Made by a program: the position numbers and the translations under genes. From positions 248,001 through 312,000 of the forward strand of contig NZ_VJYI01000010.1 of the NCBI RefSeq assembly GCF_008065375.1: a stretch of 64,000 bases of DNA. Direction: 5' to 3'. Under the pieces are notes generated by a model that worked only from the letters and a program-made list of their open reading frames with translations, was not told the origin of the DNA and did no database searches. Positions 1 through 9,292 of the stretch are shown piece after piece. Position 1 is the first letter of the stretch; the number at the start of each line of letters is the position of its first letter. The DNA is from Nonomuraea sp. SYSU D8015 (lineage in GTDB: Bacteria > Actinomycetota > Actinomycetes > Streptosporangiales > Streptosporangiaceae).

Positions 1-32
1 CACGACGGCCGTCGCCTTCGGCTCCCGCCGCT

Positions 33-100
33 GACGGGCCGCGTCGTCCGACGGGCCGCGTCGTCCGACGGGCCGCGTCGTCCGACGGGCCGCGCCGTCT
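33..100. repeat. 17-bp tandem repeat, four copies
   Basis: Four head-to-tail copies of the unit GACGGGCCGCGTCGTCC run from 33 to 100. The first three are identical and the last differs at two positions. The array lies upstream of the phosphotransferase gene, outside any convincing reading frame. Its function is unknown; copy number may vary between strains. Confidence 0.85.
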
Positions 101-205
101 GACCGGGGCGGGGTTTATTGGCGCGCGACCGGTCCGGGGGCCGTGGCACACTGGCCGCCGGGCGATGATCGCCCCGGAAGATGCGCGACCAGGAGGCCCC
201 GGAGC

Positions 206-1003
206 GTGGAAGGCACATCAGCCGGGGGACCGGACGCGGAGGTGTTGGCCGGTGGGGGCGTCAACCACGTCGTCAAGGTCGGCGCCACGGTGCGGCGGCC
301 CACCGGCCCGTGGACGCCCGCCGTACACGCCGTGCTCGACCACCTGGAGGCACGCGGCTTCACCGGCGCGCCGAGGAGCCACGGGATCGACGGCGAGGGC
401 CGGGAGGTCCTCGACTTCGTGCCGGGCGAGGTGCCCGGCCACCCGCTCCCCGAGTGGGTGCTGTCGGACGGCGCGCTGGCCGCCGTCGGCAGGCTGCTGC
501 GGGACTTCCACGACGCCACCACCGATTTCCCGAAAAATCGGGACATGGCCTGGTACTTCCCGCCGAGGGCCCCGGCCGAGGTCGTCTGCCATGGCGACGT
601 GGCACCGTACAACTGCGTGTTCCGCGATGGGAAGCCGGTCGCGTTCATCGACTTCGACACGGCGCATCCCGGGCCGCGGGTCTGGGACGTGGCCTACGCC
701 GCCTACCGGTTCGTGCCGCTGACCGACCCGCGCCACCTGGCGACGTTCCCGGTGGCGGAGCAGGCCCGCAGGCTACGCCGGTTCGCCGACGCGTACGGGC
801 TCGACACCGCCGGGCGCAGCGTGCTGACCGACACCGCGCGGGAGCGGCTCGACCACCTGGTGCGGCACATGCACGAGCAGGCAGCCGCCGGTCACGAGGG
901 CTTCGCGAGCCACGTGACCAGGGGAGACGACCGCCTCTACCGCGTCGACATCGAGCACATCGCCCGCCACCGGGCCGCGTTCCAGTCCGCCCTGATGTCC
1001 TGA
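206..1003 (+). CDS. Aminoglycoside phosphotransferase-family kinase
   Basis: This is a protein of about 265 residues of the APH/choline-kinase fold, which transfers phosphate from ATP to a small-molecule hydroxyl. The catalytic loop reads CHGDVAPYNCVF, and the metal-binding DFD follows in IDFDTAHPG. Both are the expected Brenner-type motifs, so the enzyme looks active. I chose the GTG at 206 because AGGAGG (191-196) lies 9 nt upstream; an upstream in-frame start at 143 has no comparable ribosome site. The substrate cannot be told from sequence. Many actinomycete members are not resistance genes, so a drug-resistance role should not be assumed. It lies alone, with no obvious operon partner. 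Confidence 0.85.
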   Translation: MEGTSAGGPDAEVLAGGGVNHVVKVGATVRRPTGPWTPAVHAVLDHLEARGFTGAPRSHGIDGEGREVLDFVPGEVPGHPLPEWVLSDGALAAVGRLLRDFHDATTDFPKNRDMAWYFPPRAPAEVVCHGDVAPYNCVFRDGKPVAFIDFDTAHPGPRVWDVAYAAYRFVPLTDPRHLATFPVAEQARRLRRFADAYGLDTAGRSVLTDTARERLDHLVRHMHEQAAAGHEGFASHVTRGDDRLYRVDIEHIARHRAAFQSALMS

Positions 1004-1150
1004 CACCTGCGGCGCACCCAGGCGCCCACGCGCCCAGGCCCCCGGATCGACGCCCGCGGCGAGCCCCGCCCCGGGCTCCGCCACCCCCAGGGGGACATGC
1101 TCCTCGTACGCAGCCGCGCAGGGGTGGGAAGACCTCGGAGGCGGCGGCGG

Positions 1151-2227
1151 TTGCATCTGATCGTGGAGGAGAGCGAGGTCGTGGTGATCGGCGCCGGGCA
1201 GGCGGGCCTGTCCAGCGCGTACTTCCTGGACCGGTTCGGGCTCGAGCCGGTCGTGCTCGACGCCGCCCTCGGGCCCGGCGGGGCGTGGCGGCACCGCTCG
1301 CCGTCGCTGACCATGGACAAGGTGCACGGCGTGTTCGACCTGCCGGGCGTACGCCGCACGCAGGGCGTGGACGGTGGGCGGCCCGCCGCCGAGGTCGTCC
1401 CCGCCTACTACGGCGAGTACGAGCACGCGGTCGGCATGGACGTCGTGCGGCCGGTCACGGTGAGCGCGGTCCGGCACGGCGAGGGCGGCCGGCTGGTGAT
1501 CGGGACGGGTGTGGGGGAGTGGGCGGCCCGCGCCGTGGTCAACGCGACCGGCACCTGGACCCGCCCGTACTGGCCCTACTACCCGGGCGCGGCCTCCTTC
1601 GAGGGCCGGCAGCTGCACTACGCCGATTATCGGGGGCCGGCGGAGTTCGCGGGGCGGCGTGTGGTCGTGGTCGGCGGCGGGGCCTCCGCGATGCACGTGC
1701 TGTCCGAGATCGCCGGGGTCGCGGCCGCGACGGCGTGGGTGACGCGGCGTCCGCCCGTCTTCCGCGACGACGACTTCGGCGAGGACGCCAGGCGCGAGGC
1801 CGTCGCCAGGGTGGAGGAACGCGTGCGCGCCGGCCTCCCGCCGGGGAGCGTCGTCGGCGTCACCGGGCTCGGCTACACCCCTGTCGTCACGGCCGCCCTG
1901 GAGAAGGGCGCGCTGGACCGGCTCCCGATGTTCGAGCGCATCACCGCGGACGGCGTGAGCTGGGCCGGCGGGCGTCATCTGGCCGCCGACACGATCATCT
2001 GGGCCACCGGCTTCCGCTCCGCGCTCGACCACCTCGCCCCGCTGCGGCTGAGGGAGCCGGGCGGCGGCATCAAGGTGGACGGCACTCAGGTGGTCAAGGA
2101 GCCCGCGCTCCAGCTCGTCGGGTACGGCCCGTCCGCGAGCACGATCGGCGCCAACCGCGCGGGGCGCGAGGCCGCCCGCAACGTGCGCGCCTACCTCGCC
2201 GCCCACCCGGCCCGCCCCGCCGCTTGA
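1151..2227 (+). CDS. FAD-dependent monooxygenase-like oxidoreductase
   Basis: This is a flavoprotein of about 358 residues with two Rossmann motifs. GAGQAG near the N-terminus would bind FAD, and GGGASAMH about 160 residues on would bind NAD(P)H. The late WATGFRSALDHL segment matches the ATG-containing motif of flavin monooxygenases and related thioredoxin-reductase-like enzymes. Such proteins use NADPH and oxygen to oxidise small lipophilic substrates; the substrate here is not predictable. The start is uncertain. TTG at 1151 has GGAGG 9 nt upstream, GTG at 1163 is in frame just after it, and an ATG at 1097 adds an Arg-rich stretch that looks non-native. Confidence 0.8.
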   Translation: MHLIVEESEVVVIGAGQAGLSSAYFLDRFGLEPVVLDAALGPGGAWRHRSPSLTMDKVHGVFDLPGVRRTQGVDGGRPAAEVVPAYYGEYEHAVGMDVVRPVTVSAVRHGEGGRLVIGTGVGEWAARAVVNATGTWTRPYWPYYPGAASFEGRQLHYADYRGPAEFAGRRVVVVGGGASAMHVLSEIAGVAAATAWVTRRPPVFRDDDFGEDARREAVARVEERVRAGLPPGSVVGVTGLGYTPVVTAALEKGALDRLPMFERITADGVSWAGGRHLAADTIIWATGFRSALDHLAPLRLREPGGGIKVDGTQVVKEPALQLVGYGPSASTIGANRAGREAARNVRAYLAAHPARPAA

Positions 2228-2367
2228 ACCGTTCCTCCTATGGCGCATAGTGAAAATACCGATTGCCGCAGGGGACGCGGTCACTCCTGCGGAAGGGGTC
2301 GACACGAGATGTGACCTCCGTTAGCTTTCCTGACAGAAGGATCTTTATCCGGTCAGGAGGTCCCCGC

Positions 2368-4002
2368 ATGGATGTTCCCGGCTACACCGAGATCCGGGAA
2401 CTCGGCCACGGCGGGACGGGCAGGGTGATGCTCGCCGTACGCGACTCCGACGGCCTCGCGGTCGCGATCAAGCACTTATCCGGATCGCTGCGCCAGGACG
2501 AGGAGTTCGTCGAGAGGTTCAGAGCCGAGGCCCTGCTCATCCAGGAGATCGACAGCCCGCACACCGCCCGCCTGCTCGACTACGTCGAATCGCCCGGCGA
2601 CGCCGTCATCGTGATGGAGCTCGTGGACGGCATCACGCTGCGGCGGCTGCTGGAGCACGAGGGCAGGACGGGCGCCGAGGCCGCGCTCGTGCTGCTGAAG
2701 GGGGCGCTGCTGGGGCTCGCCGAGGCCCACCGGCGCGGCGTGGTGCACCGCGACTTCAAGCCGGAGAACGTGCTGGTCACCCAGGACGGTGAGAGCAAGC
2801 TCGTCGACTTCGGCGTGGCCGCCCGCTTCGGGGAGAAGGCCGCGCTCGTCGGCACGCCGTCGTACATGGCGCCGGAGCAGTGGGACGACGCCCCGGCCGG
2901 CCCGGCCACCGACGTGTACGCCGCGACGGTGGTGTTCTTCGAGTGCCTGACCGGCCACCGGCCCTTCCACGGGGAGAACATCGCCGCGCTGGCGTACCAG
3001 CACCAGAACGCCGCGCCGCCGCTGGAGGACGTCGAGGAGCCGCTGCGGCCGCTCGTCGCGCACGGCCTGGCCAAGGACCCCGGCGCGCGGCCCGAGTCGG
3101 CCGAGGCGTTCCTGGCCGAGCTGGAGGGCGTGGCGCTGGCCGCGTACGGGGACGGATGGGAGCAACGCGGACGGACCGGGCTGGGCATCCTGACCGTGCC
3201 GCTCGCCGCGATGCTGCCGAGGGTCCAGGAGGCCGCGAGCGGCAACGCCACCACGAGCATGTTCCAGAGCACGCTCTCGCCGGTCGGCAAGTTCGCGGTC
3301 ACCGGCGGGCTGGTGCTGGCGACCGCGGCGGCGGTCGTGTCGGCGTTCGTGATGCTGCGCGAGCCGCCCGCCCTCGAGAGCGGCACCGCGCTCCCGCCCG
3401 CCACGTCCGCGCCGCCGCGGACGGCCGGCCCCGCCTCGCCCACGTCCGGGCCGCCGACGCCCTCCGATTCCCTCACGGAGACGCCGCCGGTCACGCTGTC
3501 CGGCGACCCGACCGCGGGCCCGAGCGGGTTCCCCACGGCCCCGCCCACGAGGGGCCCGATGCCGACCACGAGCGGACCCCGCCCGGAGCCGCCCCCGGGG
3601 ACGCGCGAGCCGACCGGCCGGCCCGATCCCGAGGATCCCACGCGTTCGGAGGAGCCGCGGCCCAGCACGCGCCCGCCCACCAGCGCGCCGCCCGACGACA
3701 ATCCGCCGTCCAACCCCCCACCCTCTGACGACGACCCCGCGCCCCCGCCCCCGACCAGCGCCCCCGAGCCGACCGCGCCGCCTCCCGCCGAAGGTCCGGG
3801 GCCGCTGATCTCCGTCTCCGTCGGCGTGTCGCTGAACGTGCCGCTGCTCGGCGACGACGGCGACGGGCTGCTGGACGCCGACGTCGGCGTGCGCCTGGAC
3901 TCCAGCCTCCTCGGAATGCTGGTGGTGCCCGGATCGGTGCTGCTCGGACGGCACATCGTGGCCCGCAGCACCCGCCGCCCGCGCGACGGCGGAAGGCGCT
4001 GA
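2368..4002 (+). CDS. Membrane Ser/Thr protein kinase (PknB-like)
   Basis: This is a Hanks-type kinase of 544 residues. The glycine loop GHGGTG lies at about 13-18, the ATP lysine in VAIKHL at 35, the catalytic loop HRDFKPEN at 127-134, DFG at 147-149 and the APE motif near 168-170. All catalytic residues are present. One transmembrane segment spans about residues 308-330. A roughly 170-residue extracellular linker very rich in Pro, Ser and Thr follows, then a short hydrophobic, Asp-rich end with no PASTA repeats. AGGAGG at 2355-2360 lies 7 nt before the ATG. The kinase probably senses an envelope signal; its substrates are unknown. Confidence 0.9.
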   Translation: MDVPGYTEIRELGHGGTGRVMLAVRDSDGLAVAIKHLSGSLRQDEEFVERFRAEALLIQEIDSPHTARLLDYVESPGDAVIVMELVDGITLRRLLEHEGRTGAEAALVLLKGALLGLAEAHRRGVVHRDFKPENVLVTQDGESKLVDFGVAARFGEKAALVGTPSYMAPEQWDDAPAGPATDVYAATVVFFECLTGHRPFHGENIAALAYQHQNAAPPLEDVEEPLRPLVAHGLAKDPGARPESAEAFLAELEGVALAAYGDGWEQRGRTGLGILTVPLAAMLPRVQEAASGNATTSMFQSTLSPVGKFAVTGGLVLATAAAVVSAFVMLREPPALESGTALPPATSAPPRTAGPASPTSGPPTPSDSLTETPPVTLSGDPTAGPSGFPTAPPTRGPMPTTSGPRPEPPPGTREPTGRPDPEDPTRSEEPRPSTRPPTSAPPDDNPPSNPPPSDDDPAPPPPTSAPEPTAPPPAEGPGPLISVSVGVSLNVPLLGDDGDGLLDADVGVRLDSSLLGMLVVPGSVLLGRHIVARSTRRPRDGGRR

Positions 4003-4134
4003 ACTGCATGCCGTGGCACCCCGCGCCGAGGAGCTCGACCGGACGGCCGGCGAGCTGGAGGAGCGCAAGAGGAGGCCGAGCGGCAGATCGAGCGGATCAG
4101 GATCCCGGTCCCTTGCGGCGGGCGGCGGCGTCCC

Positions 4135-5298
4135 TCACTTCGGCAGCGCGGTGGCCGCGGCCTCGGCGACGGCGTGCGCCCTGTTCAGGGCGGCGGCCTG
4201 GACGTGGGGGCCGCCGGCCGGATGTTGCAGGGACACCGTGATCATGACGTTGCGGACCGTGAACATGACCTCGCCCCGCCCGACGCCGTCGCCGTCCTGG
4301 TAGGTGGCCATGGCCTTCTCACCCGGGCTCCGCAGGGCGTGGAAGGCGGCGACGGACGTGCGCTTGTCGTGGTAGAGCTCGGCGAACTCCCTGCTCGCCG
4401 CCGCGGCTCCGCTGCGGAGCCTGCTCTCCGGAAACGAGGAGACGGACACCCGCAGGGTGGTGTTCTCGGCCGCGCCGGAGGCCCACCGGCAACCCTGCGT
4501 GGGGTTGCCGTGCGGGGCGACCGCCTTCGAGGAGCGGCGTGAGGAGGGGACGACTCCGGCGGCGCGCAGGGCCGCCTCGCCGACCAGCTCGCACGGGTCC
4601 GGCGTGGGAAGGGCGTCCGCGGTTCCGGACGCCGGCGTCGCCACCTTCGGGCCCTCCACCTCGGCGCCTATGGCTGAGGCGGCCCTGGCGCCAGCCCGGA
4701 GGACGCCGTTCACGGCAGGTCTCCTCGCGAGCGGCCGAGCGTCGGCGCCCTTGACACGGGTGATCCTGTACAGGACCGCCGCGGTCACCGTGCCGCTCCT
4801 GAAGCGCAGCTCGGCTCGGCCGTCGCTGTAGCGGACGGCCGCCTCTTCGCCGAGCCCGGTGACCCTCTGCCATCCGCTCCGGCCGGACGGCCTGGCAGGG
4901 CCTTGGCCGGTCGCGAGGTCGTAGGACTTCATGGCATCGGCCAGGGTGCCCGCCTTGAGGCTCACCCGGAGCACGCCCCGCAGCCCTGACCCGGCACTGC
5001 CGGGGGTGATCGTGAAGGAGCAGCCCGTTTTCCCGCTGACCTCGGTGGCGGCGGGCGCCAGCCTCCGGAGGGTCGCGGCGTCCAGGCCGCACCGCCGAGG
5101 GAACGACCTGGCCGTGCGGGGCGGGTAGAGATCCGCGGTCGTGGGGATGGCGAGCGCCTCGGCTTCCGCGGCTGCGGGGCTGGCGCCGGGCGCCGGGCGG
5201 CTCACGTACCGGTCGATGGACATCACGAGGCCGGTGACGAGGAGGAGTGCCAGCGCGACGTCCATCGAGACGACGACGACCGGGTTGCGCACTTCCAT
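4135..5298 (-). CDS. Membrane-anchored exported protein with two DUF3558-like repeats
   Basis: This is a protein of 387 residues with one N-terminal hydrophobic anchor (about 8-25) and no further membrane segments, so most of it should lie outside the cell. Two homologous halves are visible. Each begins with a Cys followed by a Leu/Ala-rich helix, then a second Cys before an aromatic residue (RRCGLDAATL ... TGCSF, and PCELVGEAAL ... QGCRW). The pattern resembles DUF3558 lipoproteins of actinomycetes, whose role is unknown, but there is no lipobox here. The gene converges on the kinase at 2368-4002. No enzyme motif was found. Confidence 0.7.
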   Translation of the reverse strand: MEVRNPVVVVSMDVALALLLVTGLVMSIDRYVSRPAPGASPAAAEAEALAIPTTADLYPPRTARSFPRRCGLDAATLRRLAPAATEVSGKTGCSFTITPGSAGSGLRGVLRVSLKAGTLADAMKSYDLATGQGPARPSGRSGWQRVTGLGEEAAVRYSDGRAELRFRSGTVTAAVLYRITRVKGADARPLARRPAVNGVLRAGARAASAIGAEVEGPKVATPASGTADALPTPDPCELVGEAALRAAGVVPSSRRSSKAVAPHGNPTQGCRWASGAAENTTLRVSVSSFPESRLRSGAAAASREFAELYHDKRTSVAAFHALRSPGEKAMATYQDGDGVGRGEVMFTVRNVMITVSLQHPAGGPHVQAAALNRAHAVAEAAATALPK

Positions 5299-5355
5299 GG
5301 AGTCCCTCCGCCGGCTCGCCCCGAAACGATCATTGGCCGCATATTTTAGGACTCA

Positions 5356-6972
5356 TCACAGTCGTACCGCTTCCTGCTCGGCCGCCTCCACGTACTGCCG
5401 GACGATCCGCGGCGGCAGCGGCCGGCTCAGCGCGAAGGCGTAGATCGCCAGCGCGAGGACGGCGACCGCGGCCATGTCCCAGCCGAACGGCAGGACGCCG
5501 CGGCCGTCGAACGACCCGAGGTACGACAGCGCCGCCAGGCCGGCGAAGTACGGCCACATCCACACCGACCAGCGCCAGTCGAGCCACGGCCGGACCGTGG
5601 CCGGGAGCAGCGCCTGCGAGAGCGCCAGCACCACGGCCCCGACGGCGACCGCGGCCAGCAGGTGCCAGACGGTCGTCCACCCGGCCCAGAAGATGAGCAG
5701 GCTCGCCATGACGAACCCGAGCGGCGCCAGGACGCCCGCCGCCGGAAGGCGGTACGGCCGCGGGCGCCCCGGGTCGCTGCGCCGCAGGGCGGCCAGCGCG
5801 ATGGGAGCCGGCGCATACATCAGCACGGCCGCCGAGGTGACGAAGCCGACGAGCTGCTTCCAGCTGGGGAACGGCAGGAAGATCAGCATGCCGATGACGA
5901 AGCCGCAGACGATGCCGCCCAGCGGGACCCCGCGGTCCGACAGCCGCCCGAACGACGGCGGCACGTAGCGGTCTCGGCCCATGGCGTAGAGCAGGCGCGC
6001 CTGGGTGCCGGTGTAGATGAGGCCGGTGCCGGCGGGTGAGACGACCGCGTCGGCGTACAGCACGAAGGCCAGCCAGCCGAGCCCGAGCGCGGTGGCGAGG
6101 CCGGCGAACGGGCCGAACTCCCCGGCGAAGCTCAGGTGGGCCCAGCCGTGGCGTAGCGCGGCCGAGTCGAGGGCCCCCAGGAACGTCACCTGGAGGAGCA
6201 CGTACACGCCGACGCCGATGAGGGTGGACCCGATGACCGCGAGCGGCACGTCACGGCGGGGGTTGCGGCTCTCTCCCGCCATCTGGATGGCCGACTCGAA
6301 GCCCAGCAGCGCGAAGACCACGCCGCTCGAGGCCGTCACCGACAGGATGCCCTTGAGCCCTTCGGGGGCGAAGCCGCCGCCGGCGGTGAAGTTGCCCGGC
6401 TTGAACGCGATGAGGAGGAACACGATGATCGTCAGGATCGGCACCGCGGTCTTCCACCAGACCGTCCAGGTGTTGGTCTCGGCGAACAGCCGCACGCCCG
6501 TGGCGTTGATCGCCGAGAAGACCAGCATGAGGACGGTCGCCACGGCGTAGCCTCCGGCGCTCAGCACCGCGGTGCCGCCCGAGGTGTGCATGAGCCAGGG
6601 CATGTAGTTGGCCGCGTACTGCAGTGCCGCCTCCACCTCGATCGGCGCGAGCGCGACCGAGTAGATCCAGCTCACCCAGCCGATCGTGTAGCCGCCGAGG
6701 CCGCCGAAGGCGAAGTGCGAGAAGCGCGCGGTGCCGCCGGCGGTGGGGTAGGCGCCGCCGAGCTCGGCGTGGATGAGGGCCAGCAGGACGATCCCGGCGC
6801 CCGCCACGATCCAGGAGATCACGGACGCGGGGCCGGCGCCCTGCGCGGCGTAGAGGGCGCCGAAGAGCCAGCCGGAGCCGATGATCGACCCGAGGGAGAA
6901 GAACATCAGTGGGATGAGCCCGACCTCACGCCGGAGCCCGCCCCCGCCCGTCCGGCGGAGCTGCTGCACCAT
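5356..6972 (-). CDS. APC-family amino acid permease
   Basis: This is an integral membrane protein of 538 residues with about 12-14 hydrophobic segments. The N-terminal FSLGSIIGSGWLFG matches the unwound helix-1 substrate site of the amino acid-polyamine-organocation superfamily, and ELGGAYPTAGG matches its second conserved motif. It should import an amino acid or amine by proton coupling; specificity is not predictable. AAGGAGG lies a few bases before the ATG. It is transcribed alone, in the same direction as the lipoprotein gene at 7103-7603. Confidence 0.9.
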   Translation of the reverse strand: MVQQLRRTGGGGLRREVGLIPLMFFSLGSIIGSGWLFGALYAAQGAGPASVISWIVAGAGIVLLALIHAELGGAYPTAGGTARFSHFAFGGLGGYTIGWVSWIYSVALAPIEVEAALQYAANYMPWLMHTSGGTAVLSAGGYAVATVLMLVFSAINATGVRLFAETNTWTVWWKTAVPILTIIVFLLIAFKPGNFTAGGGFAPEGLKGILSVTASSGVVFALLGFESAIQMAGESRNPRRDVPLAVIGSTLIGVGVYVLLQVTFLGALDSAALRHGWAHLSFAGEFGPFAGLATALGLGWLAFVLYADAVVSPAGTGLIYTGTQARLLYAMGRDRYVPPSFGRLSDRGVPLGGIVCGFVIGMLIFLPFPSWKQLVGFVTSAAVLMYAPAPIALAALRRSDPGRPRPYRLPAAGVLAPLGFVMASLLIFWAGWTTVWHLLAAVAVGAVVLALSQALLPATVRPWLDWRWSVWMWPYFAGLAALSYLGSFDGRGVLPFGWDMAAVAVLALAIYAFALSRPLPPRIVRQYVEAAEQEAVRL

Positions 6973-7102
6973 GTCGTCCTCCTTCGCCGCCAGGTGGTGA
7001 TCCCGATCCGAGGGGCCGGGTCCACTGTGCGGCGGGCACGATGAGACGACGATGAGAGCGGGCTCGCGCCCGAGGAGGTCCGGAAGGTCGGCTCCCGGGG
7101 CG

Positions 7103-7603
7103 TCAGTTCGGCGAGGCCAAGTCCGCCGGGACGATGAGCCGCTCCCTCCGGTAGTCGACCGTCACCTGGCCGAAGTCCCGCAGGACGTCCGAGCCGAGCA
7201 GCCCCGACACGCCCCGCTGGTCCTGGCGGAGGTCGAGGGCGGCCATCCGGCCCGGGTCGAGCGCCACGGTCCCCATCTTCCACCGCTCCACCCGGATGAG
7301 CTCGACGTTCGCCCGGCCGCCGATCCCCAGGACGTCGGCGGTTTGGCCGGTGAACTCCAGGCCCAGGTCCTTGGCGAGTTGCTCGTCGATGGTGGAGATG
7401 GAGGCGCCGGTGTCGAGGAGGAACTGGTAGGGGCCCTTCCCCTTGATGTGCACGGGCACCAGGGCCAGGGCGGTGCCCTGCGCCTCGATCACCCTCAGCT
7501 TGACCGATGCGCCGTCCTCGGCCGGCGGCGGCTGCTCGCCCACCACCGTGCATCCGGCGGCGGCCGTCACGGCGGCGACGAGCGTGACGAGGAGCTTGCG
7601 CAT
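7103..7603 (-). CDS. Retropepsin-like aspartic protease lipoprotein
   Basis: This is a protein of 166 residues with a lipoprotein signal peptide; the lipobox ends at Cys18 (TAAAGC). The mature part contains FLLDTGASISTID with the aspartic protease motif DTGAS at 64-68. Later hydrophobic-Gly segments (LGIGG and GLLGSDVL) are arranged as in single-domain retropepsin-like proteases. The DTGAS-type active site works as a homodimer in this family. It is probably a cell-surface protease; the substrate is unknown. Only one catalytic Asp is present per chain, as expected for the dimeric type. Neighbours give no functional hint. Confidence 0.75.
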   Translation of the reverse strand: MRKLLVTLVAAVTAAAGCTVVGEQPPPAEDGASVKLRVIEAQGTALALVPVHIKGKGPYQFLLDTGASISTIDEQLAKDLGLEFTGQTADVLGIGGRANVELIRVERWKMGTVALDPGRMAALDLRQDQRGVSGLLGSDVLRDFGQVTVDYRRERLIVPADLASPN

Positions 7604-7693
7604 GACGATGCCTCTCCCCAGGGTCGGAGAACTCCGCGCCTACCCGGCGGGGCCGCCGAGTAACGCCGGCTCTGCGGCGCCCGGTGGCAGGGC

Positions 7694-8194
7694 TTATCGG
7701 TCGGGCCAGCCGAGGGGGTAGCGCAGGTTCGCCGGCGGTTCGCCGCCTGCCTGGTTGAAGGCGTTCATGGCCGAGATGAGGGCCCGGCACTGGTCGGGCG
7801 TCATGCGGGAGACGATGGCCGCGATCTCCTCGCGGCGGCGGGCCATGACGTCGTCCACGAGGCGCAGCCCTTCGGGGGTCAGGCGCATCAAGCTCTCGCG
7901 GCGGTTGAGCGGGTTGACCTCGCGGACGATCAGTCCGCCCGCGACCAGGCGGTCGGCCATGCGCATGGCGGTCGAGCTGTTGACCCCGAGCAGGTCGGCC
8001 ATGGTGACGAGCTTGGTCTCACCGTGGGCCGACAGCACGACGAGCATGCGGAACTGCGGGAGCGTCACCCGGTCCTGGACCGCGGCCAGGGAGCGGGCGG
8101 CGATGGCGACCAGCAGTCGCGATCCGGTGAGGACGGCCGAAATGACCGCGCCGAGATCCTCGGCGTTCACGTCGCCCGAAGCGCGCTCTTCCAT
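7694..8194 (-). CDS. MarR-family transcriptional regulator
   Basis: This is a winged-helix regulator of 166 residues. The recognition region reads TMADLLGVNSSTAMRMADRL, followed by the wing VREVNPLNRRESLMRLT, which has the NxxDRR-like basic wing of MarR proteins. MarR dimers usually repress nearby genes and release DNA on binding a small aromatic ligand. The ATG at 8194 was chosen over an upstream in-frame start whose extension is Pro/Arg-rich and unlike the family. The probable targets are the gene itself and a neighbour. A TTGTACAC-like sequence lies just upstream of the start but is not a full palindrome. Confidence 0.85.
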   Translation of the reverse strand: MEERASGDVNAEDLGAVISAVLTGSRLLVAIAARSLAAVQDRVTLPQFRMLVVLSAHGETKLVTMADLLGVNSSTAMRMADRLVAGGLIVREVNPLNRRESLMRLTPEGLRLVDDVMARRREEIAAIVSRMTPDQCRALISAMNAFNQAGGEPPANLRYPLGWPDR

Positions 8195-8275
8195 GGTGAC
8201 TGTTGTACACGTTCGCGGAGGCGCCGGTGGGCGCGGGGAACTCGAGGCGCGGCGGGGCGCCGGCACTTCGCCGTG

Positions 8276-8313
8276 CGGCTGCGCGAGTCGGAGGCGTCCT
8301 GACCGCGCAGCCG
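8276..8313 (-). terminator. Hairpin downstream of the DUF4142 gene
   Basis: A perfect 10-bp stem (CGGCTGCGCG at 8276-8285 with CGCGCAGCCG at 8304-8313) encloses an 18-nt loop immediately after the stop of the leftward gene ending at 8316. There is no U-tract, which is usual for actinomycete terminators. Confidence 0.5.
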
Positions 8314-8315
8314 GG

Positions 8316-9161
8316 TCAGGCGGACGGCGTGGGGAAGCTCTCGGGCGTGGTCAGGCCGGTGCTCTCCAGCAGGCGCTGGTGGTTGAGCACGAAGGAGTTG
8401 CACTGTTCGGCGAAGCGCCGGACCAGGGTGTTCTGCGTGCTGCCGCGCACGGTGCCGATCAGGGCGAAGACCTTGCCGTGGGCCAGGCGCAGCCATTTGA
8501 CGTAGGTCTTGTCATAGGCGGTCCCGGTCTTGCTGGAGACGTCGTTCATCCACTGCTGCTGCTCGTCGGTGGGCTTCACGGGGAGCTTGACCTGCAGCTT
8601 GGCGGCGACGTCGCGGGTCAGTTTGTCGAGGGTGTGGTGCTGTTGGGCGATCTCCCTGCTGATCTGGCGGACCTTCGCGGTGCCGGCCCGTTGCACCGCG
8701 TCCTGGGCGAGGGGCATCTCCCAGAGGCCCGCGAGCCGGACTCCGGTGATGAGCTTGCGGTCGGTCTCTGTCAGCGGTCCCCATTTGGTCTGCACGGTGC
8801 CGGTGTCGGCGTCCTGTGCGGCTTCAGGCGTGGCGTCCGCCGTGGGGGAGTCGCCGGCGTCGGGTGCGGCGTCCGGCGTGGCGTCCGCGGTGGCGTCGGG
8901 TGCGGCTTCAGGGGTGGCGTCCGCGGCGGCGCCGGCCGGTTCGGGCTCCGGCTCGGCGTCGGCGGAGCCCGCGGGGTCGGGTTCGGGCGCGGCCTCCGCG
9001 GCGGCGGCGTCGGTGGGTTCCACGTCCACGGGGGCCGGGTCGGTGCTCAGATCGGATGCGTTGGCGACGGGCGTCGGCGTATAGCCGGCGCAGGCGGTGA
9101 GCGAGCAGAGGGCGGCGATGCCGAAGATGGCGAGAGCCCGGCGGCTCTGGGGGAGTCGCAT
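8316..9161 (-). CDS. DUF4142 lipoprotein with Ala/Pro/Asp-rich linker
   Basis: This is a protein of 281 residues with a signal peptide and lipobox ending at Cys24 (SLTAC). Residues of about 30-115 form a low-complexity linker of Ala, Pro, Asp, Glu and Thr that should be disordered and span the wall. The C-terminal 160 residues match the helical DUF4142 domain, with features such as LAGLWEMPLAQDAVQRA, then a helix with REIAQQHH and a closing ERR-like helix. The domain is ferritin-like in general appearance, but no function is established for it. A GGAAGGGG ribosome site lies upstream of the ATG. Confidence 0.8.
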   Translation of the reverse strand: MRLPQSRRALAIFGIAALCSLTACAGYTPTPVANASDLSTDPAPVDVEPTDAAAAEAAPEPDPAGSADAEPEPEPAGAAADATPEAAPDATADATPDAAPDAGDSPTADATPEAAQDADTGTVQTKWGPLTETDRKLITGVRLAGLWEMPLAQDAVQRAGTAKVRQISREIAQQHHTLDKLTRDVAAKLQVKLPVKPTDEQQQWMNDVSSKTGTAYDKTYVKWLRLAHGKVFALIGTVRGSTQNTLVRRFAEQCNSFVLNHQRLLESTGLTTPESFPTPSA

Positions 9162-9292
9162 GTGCCGTCATCCCCTTCCGGTTCGTTCCTTGGCGCGGCC
9201 ACGATTGGGTGGCGCCGGTCAGTAAGGGATACGCGGAGGAGGAGACATGTGTTCATGGCAGTGTGCAAGGATCGCGGGGCGCAAGGACGCCG

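Noticed and set aside
33..100. CRISPR-like array
   Set aside because: The units are directly adjacent with no spacers; it is a simple tandem repeat.
206..1003. Aminoglycoside resistance determinant
   Set aside because: The fold matches, but the family is broad and nothing links it to a drug; called as a kinase only.
181..2250. Very long open frame spanning the phosphotransferase and monooxygenase genes
   Set aside because: It has Arg/Pro/Ala-rich nonsense composition and runs antiphase to two recognisable genes; it is a by-product of high GC.
4010..4130. Coiled-coil-like fragment EELDRTAGELEERKRR between convergent genes
   Set aside because: It is short, frameshifted and without a start or known family; perhaps a remnant, but too weak to annotate.
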